Below are positions 57,459 to 64,000 of a stretch of DNA of 64,000 nucleotides, in pieces. A program made the position numbers and the translations under genes. Position 1 is the stretch's first letter. Every line of letters begins with the position of its first letter. Source of the stretch: Microbacterium helvum (GTDB taxonomy: Bacteria; Actinomycetota; Actinomycetes; Actinomycetales; Microbacteriaceae); assembly GCF_014779795.1 (NCBI RefSeq), contig NZ_JACXZS010000016.1, forward strand, positions 1 through 64,000, written 5' to 3'. The notes under the pieces are model-generated. The model was given only the letters and a program-made list of their open reading frames with translations. It was not told where the DNA came from and did not search any database.

Positions 57459-58340
57459 ATGGACAACAAGGCCGAGGTGCGCGAGTTCCTGATGACGCGC
57501 CGTGCCCGGGTGTCGCCCGAGGCCGCCGGCATGGCGTCCGGGTCGAATCGGCGGGTGGCGGGGCTGCGCCGCAGCGAGGTGGCGATGCTCGCCGGGGTGA
57601 GCGTCGAGTACTACGCCAAGCTGGAGCGCGGGGCGATCGCCGGGGCTTCGGCATCCGTGCTCGACGCCGTCGCCCGGGCGCTGCAGCTCGACGACACCGA
57701 GCGCGCACACCTTCTCGATCTCGCGCGCGCGGCCGACGGCATCCCGACATCAGGGCGGCCGCGCCGCCGCGCCGCGAAGCCGGGACCCCCGCGACCGAGT
57801 CTGGAGTGGGCGCTCTCGGCGATCACCGACGGCGTCGCCGTCGTGCGCAACCCACGCCAAGAGATCGTGGCGGTCAACGAGCTCGGCCGCGCGTTCTACT
57901 CGCCGGTGATCGGCGACGGTGCCCACTCCAGCGGCGGACGCACGCCGAACCTCGCGCGCTTCCAGTTCCTCGATCCGGCGGCGCACGACTTCTACCCGGA
58001 TTGGGAGCTGTTCGCACGGATGTGCGTCGGCATCATGCGCGCCGAGGCCGGCCGCGACCCGCACGACAAGGGGCTGCAGGACCTCGTCGGCGAACTGTCG
58101 ACGCAGAGCGAGACGTTCCGCACGCTGTGGGCGGCGCACGATGTGCGCACGCACGGCGCGGGCACCAAGCGGTTCACCCATCCCGTGGTCGGCGAGCTGA
58201 CGCTCGCGTACGAAGAGCTGGCGCTCACGGCCGAGCCCGGCAACGTCATGCTCATCTACACGGCAGAGCCGGGCTCGCCGTCAGCAGAGCGGCTGCGGCT
58301 GCTGGCCTCGTGGGCCGCGACGCGGGCGGCGGTCTCGTAG
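57459..58340 (+). CDS. XRE-family regulator with MmyB-like sensor domain
   Basis: A 293-residue regulator: helix-turn-helix at about 8-80 (GLRRSEVAMLAGVSVEYYAKLERG) and an MmyB-like ligand domain at about 105-270 (GVAVVRNPRQEIVAVNELGRAFYSPVI, FLDPAAHDFYPDWE). These proteins bind fatty acids or other small molecules and commonly regulate a divergent dehydrogenase or short-chain reductase gene, as here. ATG at 57459. Both the MFS and ADH genes are likely targets. Confidence 0.92.
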   Translation: MDNKAEVREFLMTRRARVSPEAAGMASGSNRRVAGLRRSEVAMLAGVSVEYYAKLERGAIAGASASVLDAVARALQLDDTERAHLLDLARAADGIPTSGRPRRRAAKPGPPRPSLEWALSAITDGVAVVRNPRQEIVAVNELGRAFYSPVIGDGAHSSGGRTPNLARFQFLDPAAHDFYPDWELFARMCVGIMRAEAGRDPHDKGLQDLVGELSTQSETFRTLWAAHDVRTHGAGTKRFTHPVVGELTLAYEELALTAEPGNVMLIYTAEPGSPSAERLRLLASWAATRAAVS

Positions 58341-58425
58341 ACGGCACGCTGATGGCGAATGGATGCCGCGGCCCCGGCATGCGGGACGTTCGGCGTTCGC
58401 GATCGACGGGCTGCCGCGGCGGCTG

Positions 58426-58794
58426 TCAGGCGCGTACGAGCTGCTGCAGGCGGTGGATCGCGTGCTGCTGCTCGCCGAGTTCCGCCATGCGCTCCTCGAC
58501 GACCAGCAGATGGGCATGGATCCGGTCGGCGACGCAGGCATCGAGCTGCACGCCCTCGTCGTCGAAGCACGGGATGACCCAGGCGACGTCGGCGAGGGGA
58601 AAGCCGGCGTTCAGGAGCAGCCTGATCCTCCGCACCGTCTCGACATCGGCGGGCGGGAACCTGCGGTGGCCCGCTGCGGTCCGCGCGGACCGCAGCAAGC
58701 CGTGCTGCTCGTAGTACCGCAGCGCCCGCACGCTGGCTCCGGTACGGGACGAGAGCTCGCCGATGGCGATCGTTTCGTCCGACAGATCCGACAT
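58426..58794 (-). CDS. MerR-family regulator
   Basis: A 122-residue MerR protein: IAIGELSSRTGASVRALRYYEQHGLLRSARTAAGHRRF at 9-46 is the DNA-binding head, then a linker and a short dimerisation coil (about 80-120). No C-terminal metal-binding Cys pair, so it senses something other than Hg/Cu. Divergent from an aldo/keto reductase, with a classic MerR-type promoter in the 56-base spacer. Confidence 0.92.
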   Translation of the reverse strand: MSDLSDETIAIGELSSRTGASVRALRYYEQHGLLRSARTAAGHRRFPPADVETVRRIRLLLNAGFPLADVAWVIPCFDDEGVQLDACVADRIHAHLLVVEERMAELGEQQHAIHRLQQLVRA

Positions 58795-58811
58795 CGGATT
58801 CCTCCCAGGGC

Positions 58812-58842
58812 TTGCATGTGACGCTGGCGTCAGCTCTTAACG
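58812..58842 (+). promoter_or_regulatory. MerR-type promoter with 19-bp spacer and palindromic operator
   Basis: TTGCAT (58812-58817) and TTAACG (58837-58842) are spaced by exactly 19 bases, the MerR distance, with TGACGCTGGCGTCA (58819-58832) in the middle. Expected transcription start is about 58849-58851, at the ATG of the reductase. Confidence 0.88.
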
Positions 58843-58850
58843 TGTCTCGC

Positions 58851-59741
58851 ATGACCACGATGACGCATGAAACAACCCTGACCGACGACATCTTCCTGCT
58901 CGGTGGCGACCTTCCCGTCCGCCGGACGGGGTTCGGCACGATGCGCCTGACCGATGCCACCGGAGACGGCACGCAGAGCGGCGCACAGATCTGGCGAGCA
59001 CCTGCGGATCCTTCCGATGCGATCCGCGTGCTGCGCCGCGCCGTCGAGCTCGGCGTGCAGCTGATCGACACCGCGGACGCCTACGCGCTCGGCGAGAGCG
59101 AGGACCTGGTGGCCGCCGCCCTGCATCCCTACGCGGACGAGCTCGTCATCGCGACCAAGGTCGGAATGGTGCGCCCGTCGCCGACCGATTGGGTGCCGCT
59201 CGGTCACCCGGCCTACCTCGCGCAGCAGGTCGAACTGAGTCTGCGCCGGCTGCGCGTCGATCGGATCGATCTGCTGCAGCTGCATCGCCTTGACCCGGCC
59301 TACCCGATCGCCGATCAGGTCGGCGCGCTGGCAGCGCTTCGCGATCAGGGCAAGATCAGGCACATCGGGCTGTCGGAAGTGACCCTCGACGAGCTCGAGC
59401 AGGCGCAGCAGGTCGCCCCGATCGCCGCGATCCAGAACCACTACAACCTCGCGACGAGAGGTCACGAGGCGGTGCTGGATCACACGACCGCGGCCGGGAT
59501 CGCCTTCCTCCCCTTCTTCCCGCTCGCCACCGGCGACCTCGCCCGGCCCGGCAGCGCGATCGCCGCCATCGCGGACGAACTCGGTGCCGCTCCCTCGCAG
59601 GTGGCCCTGGCGTGGCTGCTCCACCGCGCGCCGAACATGCTCCCGATCCCGGGCACGGCCTCGATCGCTCATCTGGAGCAGAACCTGGGCGCCGCCCGGC
59701 TCCGGCTCACGGACGAGCAGCTGCTCCGCCTCGGATCGTAG
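58851..59741 (+). CDS. aldo/keto reductase
   Basis: A 296-residue NADPH-dependent oxidoreductase. Tetrad: Asp and Tyr in LIDTADAYALGESE near 72-79, Lys in IATKVGM near 105, His in LQLHRLDP near 142; the cofactor-binding C-terminal strand LPIPGTASIAHLEQNLGA is near 265. It reduces aldehydes and ketones. The ATG at 58851 is chosen because the predicted transcript begins there, making it leaderless; longer frames run through the -35 box. Regulated by the divergent MerR gene. Confidence 0.9.
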   Translation: MTTMTHETTLTDDIFLLGGDLPVRRTGFGTMRLTDATGDGTQSGAQIWRAPADPSDAIRVLRRAVELGVQLIDTADAYALGESEDLVAAALHPYADELVIATKVGMVRPSPTDWVPLGHPAYLAQQVELSLRRLRVDRIDLLQLHRLDPAYPIADQVGALAALRDQGKIRHIGLSEVTLDELEQAQQVAPIAAIQNHYNLATRGHEAVLDHTTAAGIAFLPFFPLATGDLARPGSAIAAIADELGAAPSQVALAWLLHRAPNMLPIPGTASIAHLEQNLGAARLRLTDEQLLRLGS

Positions 59742-59749
59742 ATTTCTGC

Positions 59750-59779
59750 TTGTGTCGAGGCTCCGTTCGTCGATAGAAT
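59750..59779 (+). promoter_or_regulatory. promoter TTGTGT-18-TAGAAT for the HNH gene
   Basis: TTGTGT (59750-59755) and TAGAAT (59774-59779) are 18 bases apart in an AT-rich pocket right after the aldo/keto reductase stop. Confidence 0.65.
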
Positions 59780-59904
59780 CTGGATCAGAGATTCGATGAA
59801 TGGATGCCTCGGCCCCGGCCGAGCTCGGGTGGTATTGCGGTGGACGCCGCAGGGTGGATGACAGGGTTGCTGCCGCTTCGGCGGGGAATCTCGCCCATCG
59901 TCCT

Positions 59905-61305
59905 ATGCACCCGTCTGCGAGTCTCATGCCTGCCGATCACTCGTTCTCACCGGCTCCCGCGTTCGCCGCGACCGGGCGCTTCGTGGATGCGTTCGAAGCA
60001 GGACGAGTCGCCCGGGCGGTCGCCGAGGCGGGCGAGATCCGGCTGCTGGCGGATGCGGCGGCGGCCGTCGCCGTTCCGGCGGGCGCATCGGGCGAGCAGA
60101 TGCGCCGGGCGGAGCTGTCACGGCGGGCGCTGATCGCCGACCTCGCGACCTCGATCCGCACCTCCGAGATCACCGTCACGCGCCTCATCACCGAAGCCCG
60201 CGACCTGTGCGCACGCTTCCCGGCTGTCGTCGACGCGTTGGAGACCGGCGTCATCTCGCGCCAGCATGCGGCGGTGATCCACGACACCGGGGATCCGATC
60301 GTCGACGACGCCGCCCGTGCCACGTTCATTCAGATCGCGATCGACCGGGCCGCCGACACCACCCCGGGCCGACTGGCACCGATCTTGCGTGCGATCGCTG
60401 AGCGGTTCGCGGAACGCACCCTCGAAGAGCGTGCGGAAGAAGCGCTGGCTCGCCGGGACGTGGTCATCGTCGACCTGTCCGACAACCTCGCCGCGCTCAC
60501 CGTGACCAACGATGCGACCCTGATCCACGCGATCGGCGACCGCCTCACCGCCCAAGCGCGATCCGTCATCGCCACCCGGGAACCCGCCGACCCCACCGAA
60601 GCGCACGCTGCGGACGACGCGCAGGCGGCCGGGGCCGACGTTCGGACGATGGACCAGCTGCGGGCCGACATCCTCACCGACACGCTTCTCACCGCCGGGC
60701 CCCAGGACTGCGTCGCGGGCAGCGGGCTTGCCGCCATCCGCGCCGCCGTGCAGATCACCGTTCCTGTGCTCACCATGACCGGCGCCTCCACAGAACCCTG
60801 CCTGCTCGCCGGCTATGGGCCCATCGATCCCGACACCGCCCGCACCCTGGCCGGAGGCGCTGCCGGGTGGGAACGCGTCATGACCTCACCCGTGACCGGC
60901 GCTGTGCTCGCCGTCGACCGCTATCGCACCGGGCCCGGCCTGCAGCGCTTCCTCGCCGCCCGCGACGAGCACTGCCGCTTTCCCGGCTGTCGCCGCCCGG
61001 TCTGGCGGTGCGACATCGACCACACCATCGGCGCCGCCTGCGGCGGACCCACTCGTCACGACAACCTCGCCCACCTCTGCCGCCGCCACCACGTCCTCAA
61101 GACCGTCGACGCGTGGACCGTCGAGCAGACCAGCCCGGGCGTGCTCGTCTGGACCAGTCCCACGGGCCGCAAGCACACCGACAGGCCCGAACCCGTCGTC
61201 CGCTTCACCCCCGACCCCGACGTCCTCACCCGACGTCGCATGATGCACGAACCCTGGCTCATACCCGTCGACCCACCCGGCACCCCCGGGGCGGCGACGT
61301 TCTGA
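59905..61305 (+). CDS. DUF222/13E12-type HNH endonuclease-like protein
   Basis: A 466-residue protein (start at 59905 or 59926, both lacking a strong site). DUF222 helical region at about 20-320 and an HNH domain near 350-415: CRFPGCRRPVWRCDIDHTIG, then HDNLAHLCRRHHVLK with the second zinc ligands. These genes are multicopy in actinobacteria (13E12 repeat family in mycobacteria) and related to phage-type HNH nucleases; their role is unclear. A promoter lies upstream and a hairpin downstream. Confidence 0.87.
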   Translation: MHPSASLMPADHSFSPAPAFAATGRFVDAFEAGRVARAVAEAGEIRLLADAAAAVAVPAGASGEQMRRAELSRRALIADLATSIRTSEITVTRLITEARDLCARFPAVVDALETGVISRQHAAVIHDTGDPIVDDAARATFIQIAIDRAADTTPGRLAPILRAIAERFAERTLEERAEEALARRDVVIVDLSDNLAALTVTNDATLIHAIGDRLTAQARSVIATREPADPTEAHAADDAQAAGADVRTMDQLRADILTDTLLTAGPQDCVAGSGLAAIRAAVQITVPVLTMTGASTEPCLLAGYGPIDPDTARTLAGGAAGWERVMTSPVTGAVLAVDRYRTGPGLQRFLAARDEHCRFPGCRRPVWRCDIDHTIGAACGGPTRHDNLAHLCRRHHVLKTVDAWTVEQTSPGVLVWTSPTGRKHTDRPEPVVRFTPDPDVLTRRRMMHEPWLIPVDPPGTPGAATF

Positions 61306-61315
61306 CAACGGGGTG

Positions 61316-61338
61316 GCGCCAGCCGGCCGCGCTGGCGC
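61316..61338 (+). terminator. 8-bp hairpin after the HNH gene
   Basis: GCGCCAGC (61316-61323) pairs with GCTGGCGC (61331-61338), ten bases after the stop codon. GC-rich, no T-tract. Confidence 0.6.
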
Positions 61339-61431
61339 GTGGCACCTCTGGCGCCCGGCACCCGGCGCGCACCGAGGCGTCCGTGATCAGCCAGGGCTGG
61401 TGAACGCGACAGGTTTGCGTCCAGTGTGCTC

Positions 61432-61490
61432 TTGACCTCGCATCACCGCTCCTCTACGTTGTAGAGCTCAAGGTCTACAACGTAGAGGAG
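61432..61490 (+). promoter_or_regulatory. CPBP-tetR promoter with 15-bp-arm double operator
   Basis: TTGACC (61432-61437), 17-base spacer, TACGTT (61455-61460). Perfect 15-base arms (61451-61465 and 61474-61488) around GCTCAAGG; each arm itself contains the partial palindrome TCTAC-N3-GTAGA. The right arm runs into the GAGGAG ribosome-binding site, so repressor would block both initiation steps. Confidence 0.9.
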
Positions 61491-61496
61491 CGGACC

Positions 61497-62384
61497 ATGA
61501 CGTCGTACCGGGGCATCGACGCGATCGCTGAGCGCTACGACCGGCCCGTGCTGTTCTACGTGCTGGCCACGGCCATCCCGTGGGCGTGCTGGTTCGGCGC
61601 GGCGGCCCTGAGCAACCTCGAAGCCCAGACGCCGCCCGTGCAGTGGTCGACGGCCGCGCTGAGCGTCGCAGGACTCGTGGCGCCGGTCGGCGTGGTCGCG
61701 TGGCTGGTGCGAAAGCGTCCCGAGCTGCGGGCCGACATCCGCGCCCGGCTCGCCTGGCCGCGCGGCACACGGCCGTTCTTCATCGTCGCGGCGTTCCTGC
61801 TGCTTCCGGCGAGCATCCTCGTCGCCCAGGCGATCTCGCTGCTGCTGGGGTACAGCCCTGAGCAGTTCCTGCTGCGCGGGGGCTACACCTTCACCGCCGG
61901 GCTCCTGCCGGTCTGGGTGACGCTCCTCGCCGCCGCGGTCCTCGAGGAGTTCGCGTGGCACGGCTACGGCACCGACACCCTCGTGAGGCGCATGCCCGTG
62001 CTGGCGGCATCCCTTCTGTTCACCGTGATCTGGGCGCTCTGGCACCTGCCGCTCTCGTTCATCGACGGGTACTACCACCAGAAGGTCGTGGAGTCGGGCT
62101 GGCTGCACACGCTGAACTTCCCGCTGTCGATGGTCGCCTTCGTGGTGCTGATGAACTGGCTGTACTACCGGGCCGGCCGAAGCATCCTGATCCCGATCGT
62201 GTTCCACATCACCGCGAACTTCGCGAACGAGGTGTTCCTGACGCATCCCGACACGAAGCTCATCCAGACGGCGCTGCTGCTGATCCTCGCGGCGGTCGTC
62301 GTGGTGCGGGATCGCACGCTCTTTCTCGCACGCCCGCCGGCCCGTGCGAGCGTGCCGCGCTCGCGTGAGAAAGTGAGGGAGTGA
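61497..62384 (+). CDS. CPBP-family intramembrane glutamic endopeptidase (CAAX-like)
   Basis: A 295-residue membrane protease with about eight helices. Motifs appear in order: AVLEEFAWHGYG near 152 (catalytic Glu pair; the usual EExxxR has Trp-His in place of Arg), FTVIWALWHLP near 178 (His), and VFHITANFANE near 235 (HxxxN). CPBP proteins include bacteriocin self-immunity factors. Under control of the TetR encoded next, which overlaps by four bases (GTGA). ATG at 61497 follows GAGGAG at six bases. Confidence 0.9.
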   Translation: MTSYRGIDAIAERYDRPVLFYVLATAIPWACWFGAAALSNLEAQTPPVQWSTAALSVAGLVAPVGVVAWLVRKRPELRADIRARLAWPRGTRPFFIVAAFLLLPASILVAQAISLLLGYSPEQFLLRGGYTFTAGLLPVWVTLLAAAVLEEFAWHGYGTDTLVRRMPVLAASLLFTVIWALWHLPLSFIDGYYHQKVVESGWLHTLNFPLSMVAFVVLMNWLYYRAGRSILIPIVFHITANFANEVFLTHPDTKLIQTALLLILAAVVVVRDRTLFLARPPARASVPRSREKVRE

Positions 62385-63025
62385 CACCGCCCGCGCATCG
62401 GCCCGCCCTCACGCGGGCGCAGATCTTCACCGCGGCCCTCGCGCTCGTCGACGCCGACGGCGCGGAGCGGCTGACCATGCGACGGCTCGGCGAACGCCTC
62501 GGCGTCGACCCGATGGCCGTGTACCACCACGTTCCCAACAAGACCGCGGTGCTCGACGGCATCATCGAGCACGTGTGGCAGGGTGTCGAACTTCCCGTCG
62601 CCACGCCGGGCGAGAAGTGGCAGGACGTCGTGTGCGACATCTTCCGCGCCTTCCGCGCACGGCTGCGGCAGCATCCGCGCGCGGTCGCGATCGTCGGCAC
62701 ACGTCCGTCGGCGACACCCGCGATGCTGCGGCTCATCGACGAGACCCTCGGTCGGCTGCACGGCACCGGCCTCGGCGACAGCGAACTCGACGGCAAGGAC
62801 GCCATGGAGCTCATCGACTGCCTCTCGGCGTTCACGATCGGCAAGGTTCTCGCTGAGACAGGTCACGAGGTCGACGGCGGGGCGGAGCGCGTGTCGGCAG
62901 CCATGGCGACCGTCACCCCCGAGACGCATCCGCACCTGGTCCGCACGATGGCCGCCGGCTACGAGCTCGCACCCGACGAGGAGTTCGAGCGCGGGCTTCG
63001 CGCGCTGGTCGCAGGCTGGCGCTGA
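62381..63025 (+). CDS. TetR-family regulator, autoregulated with CPBP gene
   Basis: A 214-residue repressor with GTG at 62381 overlapping the protease gene. Head domain about 10-60: LTRAQIFTAALALVDADGAERLTMRRLGERLGVDPMAVYHHVPNK, a variant typical of the tetracycline-repressor-like subgroup with C-terminal domain TetR_C_11. It sits downstream of its own target, so the operator at 61451-61488 governs both. Inducer unknown. Confidence 0.92.
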   Translation: MTPPAHRPALTRAQIFTAALALVDADGAERLTMRRLGERLGVDPMAVYHHVPNKTAVLDGIIEHVWQGVELPVATPGEKWQDVVCDIFRAFRARLRQHPRAVAIVGTRPSATPAMLRLIDETLGRLHGTGLGDSELDGKDAMELIDCLSAFTIGKVLAETGHEVDGGAERVSAAMATVTPETHPHLVRTMAAGYELAPDEEFERGLRALVAGWR

Positions 63026-63157
63026 CCGACCCCGCTGGAGAGTGGATGCCGCGGCCGCCGGCTGGGCCCACGCGCCAGAGGCTCCGAACGACGCGAAGCG
63101 GCGTTTGGAGGAGGCGTGGGGACCACTCTCTCCGAGTGTGCGGGAGTCGCAGCAGGG

Positions 63158-63829
63158 TCAGGCGAGCGCGAACTTCAGGGTGTTGAGGTGGGCCCGGCTG
63201 AGCTCGGCGGCGCGGCGCGCATCGCGGTCGGCGATGGCGTCGACGACGACGGCATGCGCAGCCTGGTCGGCCTCGTGCGACGCCGTGGGTCGGATCTTCA
63301 GCATGTCGACCATCGCGGTGCGCACGCGGGGCACGAACCCGTCGAAGAGCTCGACGAGCACCTCGTTGCCCGAAGCCACGACGATGAGTCGGTGCAGCGC
63401 CATGTCGACGTCGACGTGCGGCTCGGGTGCCGGATCCGCGGCGGCGCGCGCCGCCAGCGCAGCACGCAGCGCACGCAGCTGTGCGGGGGTGCGCCGCTCG
63501 GCAGCGAGCGCGGCCGCTTCGGCCTCGATCGCGATGCGCGCCTCGATGACGGTCGTGATGGAGGCGCGGCGCAGCACCGTGTCCCAGTCGTCGGCGACGT
63601 CGAGCGCCGTCACGAAGACACCCGCGCCCTGGCGCGAGTCGAGCACGCCCTTGCCGGCGAGCTCGCGCACCGCCTCACGGATCGTCGAGCGCCCCACGCC
63701 CAGCTGCGCGGCCAGCGTCGTCTCGCCGGGCAGTCGCTGACCGAGCGCGAACTCGCCCGCGCGGATGCGGCCGAGCAGGATCTCGGCGGCCTGCGCGGCG
63801 AGCGGAGCGCGGTGCACGATCGCGGGCAT
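63158..63829 (-). CDS. GntR/FadR-family regulator (FCD domain)
   Basis: A 223-residue regulator: winged helix at about 10-75 (LGQRLPGETTLAAQLGVGRSTIREAVRELAGKGVLDSRQGAGVFV) and FCD ligand domain at about 85-220 with metal-binding His/Asp pattern (VDMALHRLIVVASGNEVL; DAIADRDARRAAELSRAHL). Divergent from the gene cut by the window's right edge, with repeated GACTT boxes between, so it probably controls it in response to an organic acid. ATG at 63829. Confidence 0.92.
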   Translation of the reverse strand: MPAIVHRAPLAAQAAEILLGRIRAGEFALGQRLPGETTLAAQLGVGRSTIREAVRELAGKGVLDSRQGAGVFVTALDVADDWDTVLRRASITTVIEARIAIEAEAAALAAERRTPAQLRALRAALAARAAADPAPEPHVDVDMALHRLIVVASGNEVLVELFDGFVPRVRTAMVDMLKIRPTASHEADQAAHAVVVDAIADRDARRAAELSRAHLNTLKFALA

Positions 63830-63897
63830 TCACAACCTCCGAGTGTCGGATGAGCGGCTTGCCGACCCCGCCACAGCATACCCCGATGCCGCGTGCT

Positions 63898-63936
63898 GTC
63901 GACTTGACTTATCGACTTGTCTGAGGAGTAAGGTGG
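63898..63936 (+). promoter_or_regulatory. repeated GACTT boxes (candidate GntR sites) before the edge gene
   Basis: GACTT occurs at 63901, 63906 and 63914, the latter part of GACTTATCGACTTGTC. TTGACT overlaps as a -35 box. It is the likely target of the divergent FadR-type protein. AAGGTGG before the ATG serves as ribosome-binding site. Confidence 0.5.
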
Positions 63937-63941
63937 CCGCC

Positions 63942-64000
63942 ATGACTTCCGCGCCACCTGTCGCCCCGCCGCGGCGCGCCCTGTTCTGGTCGCTCGTCGG
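63942..64000 (+). CDS. start of an unknown gene, cut by the window edge (transporter-like)
   Basis: The ATG at 63942 opens a frame whose first 19 residues are Pro/Ala-rich and then hydrophobic (RRALFWSLV), as in membrane transporters. The rest lies outside. The divergent GntR regulator suggests a substrate-inducible transporter (inference). Confidence 0.55.
   Translation, partial: MTSAPPVAPPRRALFWSLV

Noticed and set aside
58812..58850. Earlier ATG for the aldo/keto reductase
   Set aside because: It lies within the -35 box of the MerR-type promoter, so it cannot be in the mRNA.
63032..63134. GGAGAGTGG ... CCACTCTC pair after the TetR gene
   Set aside because: Eight-base arms separated by more than 70 bases; too far apart to count as a terminator.
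1..64000. tRNA and rRNA genes
   Set aside because: No acceptor/T-arm pattern (GGTTCRANYCC with a matching stem) or rRNA sequence was seen by eye; a covariance search would be decisive.

Overview
The window is about 70% GC, densely packed, and rich in overlapping start/stop junctions and GTG starts. It carries ribosomal protein paralogues without zinc ribbons, a DUF222/HNH protein, TOPRIM-only and CPBP proteins, and a very frequent GGATGCC/GGCATCC word. This fits a high-GC actinobacterium, most likely a Microbacterium-like member of the Microbacteriaceae (inference from gene content and word usage; no 16S is present).

Layout. 1-180: tail of an IS3-type transposase and a GGAGC-rich patch. 186-2340: an esterase, then rpmB-rpmG-rpsN coding for the cysteine-poor, zinc-independent forms of L28, L33 and S14. 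2707-7818: a giant zinc-ribbon polytopic membrane protein. 7900-9581: a DsbA-like protein without active-site cysteines and a 3-methyladenine DNA glycosylase. 9763-13650: an overlapping four-gene operon (Fur/Zur-type regulator, YraQ-type permease, TIGR03943-type partner, propeller protein). 13697-17946: a lipoprotein, znuABC-type zinc uptake with a Zur-like box, and a divergent YjdF-type membrane protein. 18086-22862: hisC/pat-type aminotransferase and E1-alpha, E1-beta, E2 of a 2-oxoacid dehydrogenase. 22888-23495: Doc toxin and ribbon-helix-helix antitoxin. 23953-25805: WXG100-like protein plus hydrolase-domain partner. 25972-28644: secreted ExeM/NucH-type nuclease. 28803-30745: phosphotyrosine phosphatase and purB. 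30906-43280: membrane proteins, an aromatic amino acid decarboxylase-like enzyme, LysR/DJ-1, CsbD, MerR/TOPRIM, a GAP-family protein, an AXE1-type esterase and a DUF1254 pair. 43377-50340: peptidase, ArsR-CDF metal efflux, pyruvate oxidase, an Imm-5-like protein and a MATE exporter. 50533-64000: cyclase-like toroid protein, TetR-controlled nucleobase permease plus amidohydrolase, alcohol dehydrogenase plus a shortened MFS protein with an MmyB-type regulator, MerR-aldo/keto reductase, HNH protein, CPBP-TetR operon, and a GntR regulator divergent from a cut-off gene.

How it works together. The first 18 kb reads as a zinc-limitation region: zinc-free ribosomal proteins, a Zur-like repressor, zinc ABC uptake and two His-rich proteins. 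A zinc/cadmium efflux operon with its own ArsR operator lies further right. Much of the right half consists of small regulator-plus-target modules with readable palindromic operators.

The most unusual signal is not a gene family. Minisatellite-like direct repeats with unrelated units of about 33, 74, 25, 22, 20 and 22 bp sit in gene 3' flanks, three of them starting at or containing the stop codon. Dispersed REP-like palindromes also recur, one of them inserted in frame inside a protein.
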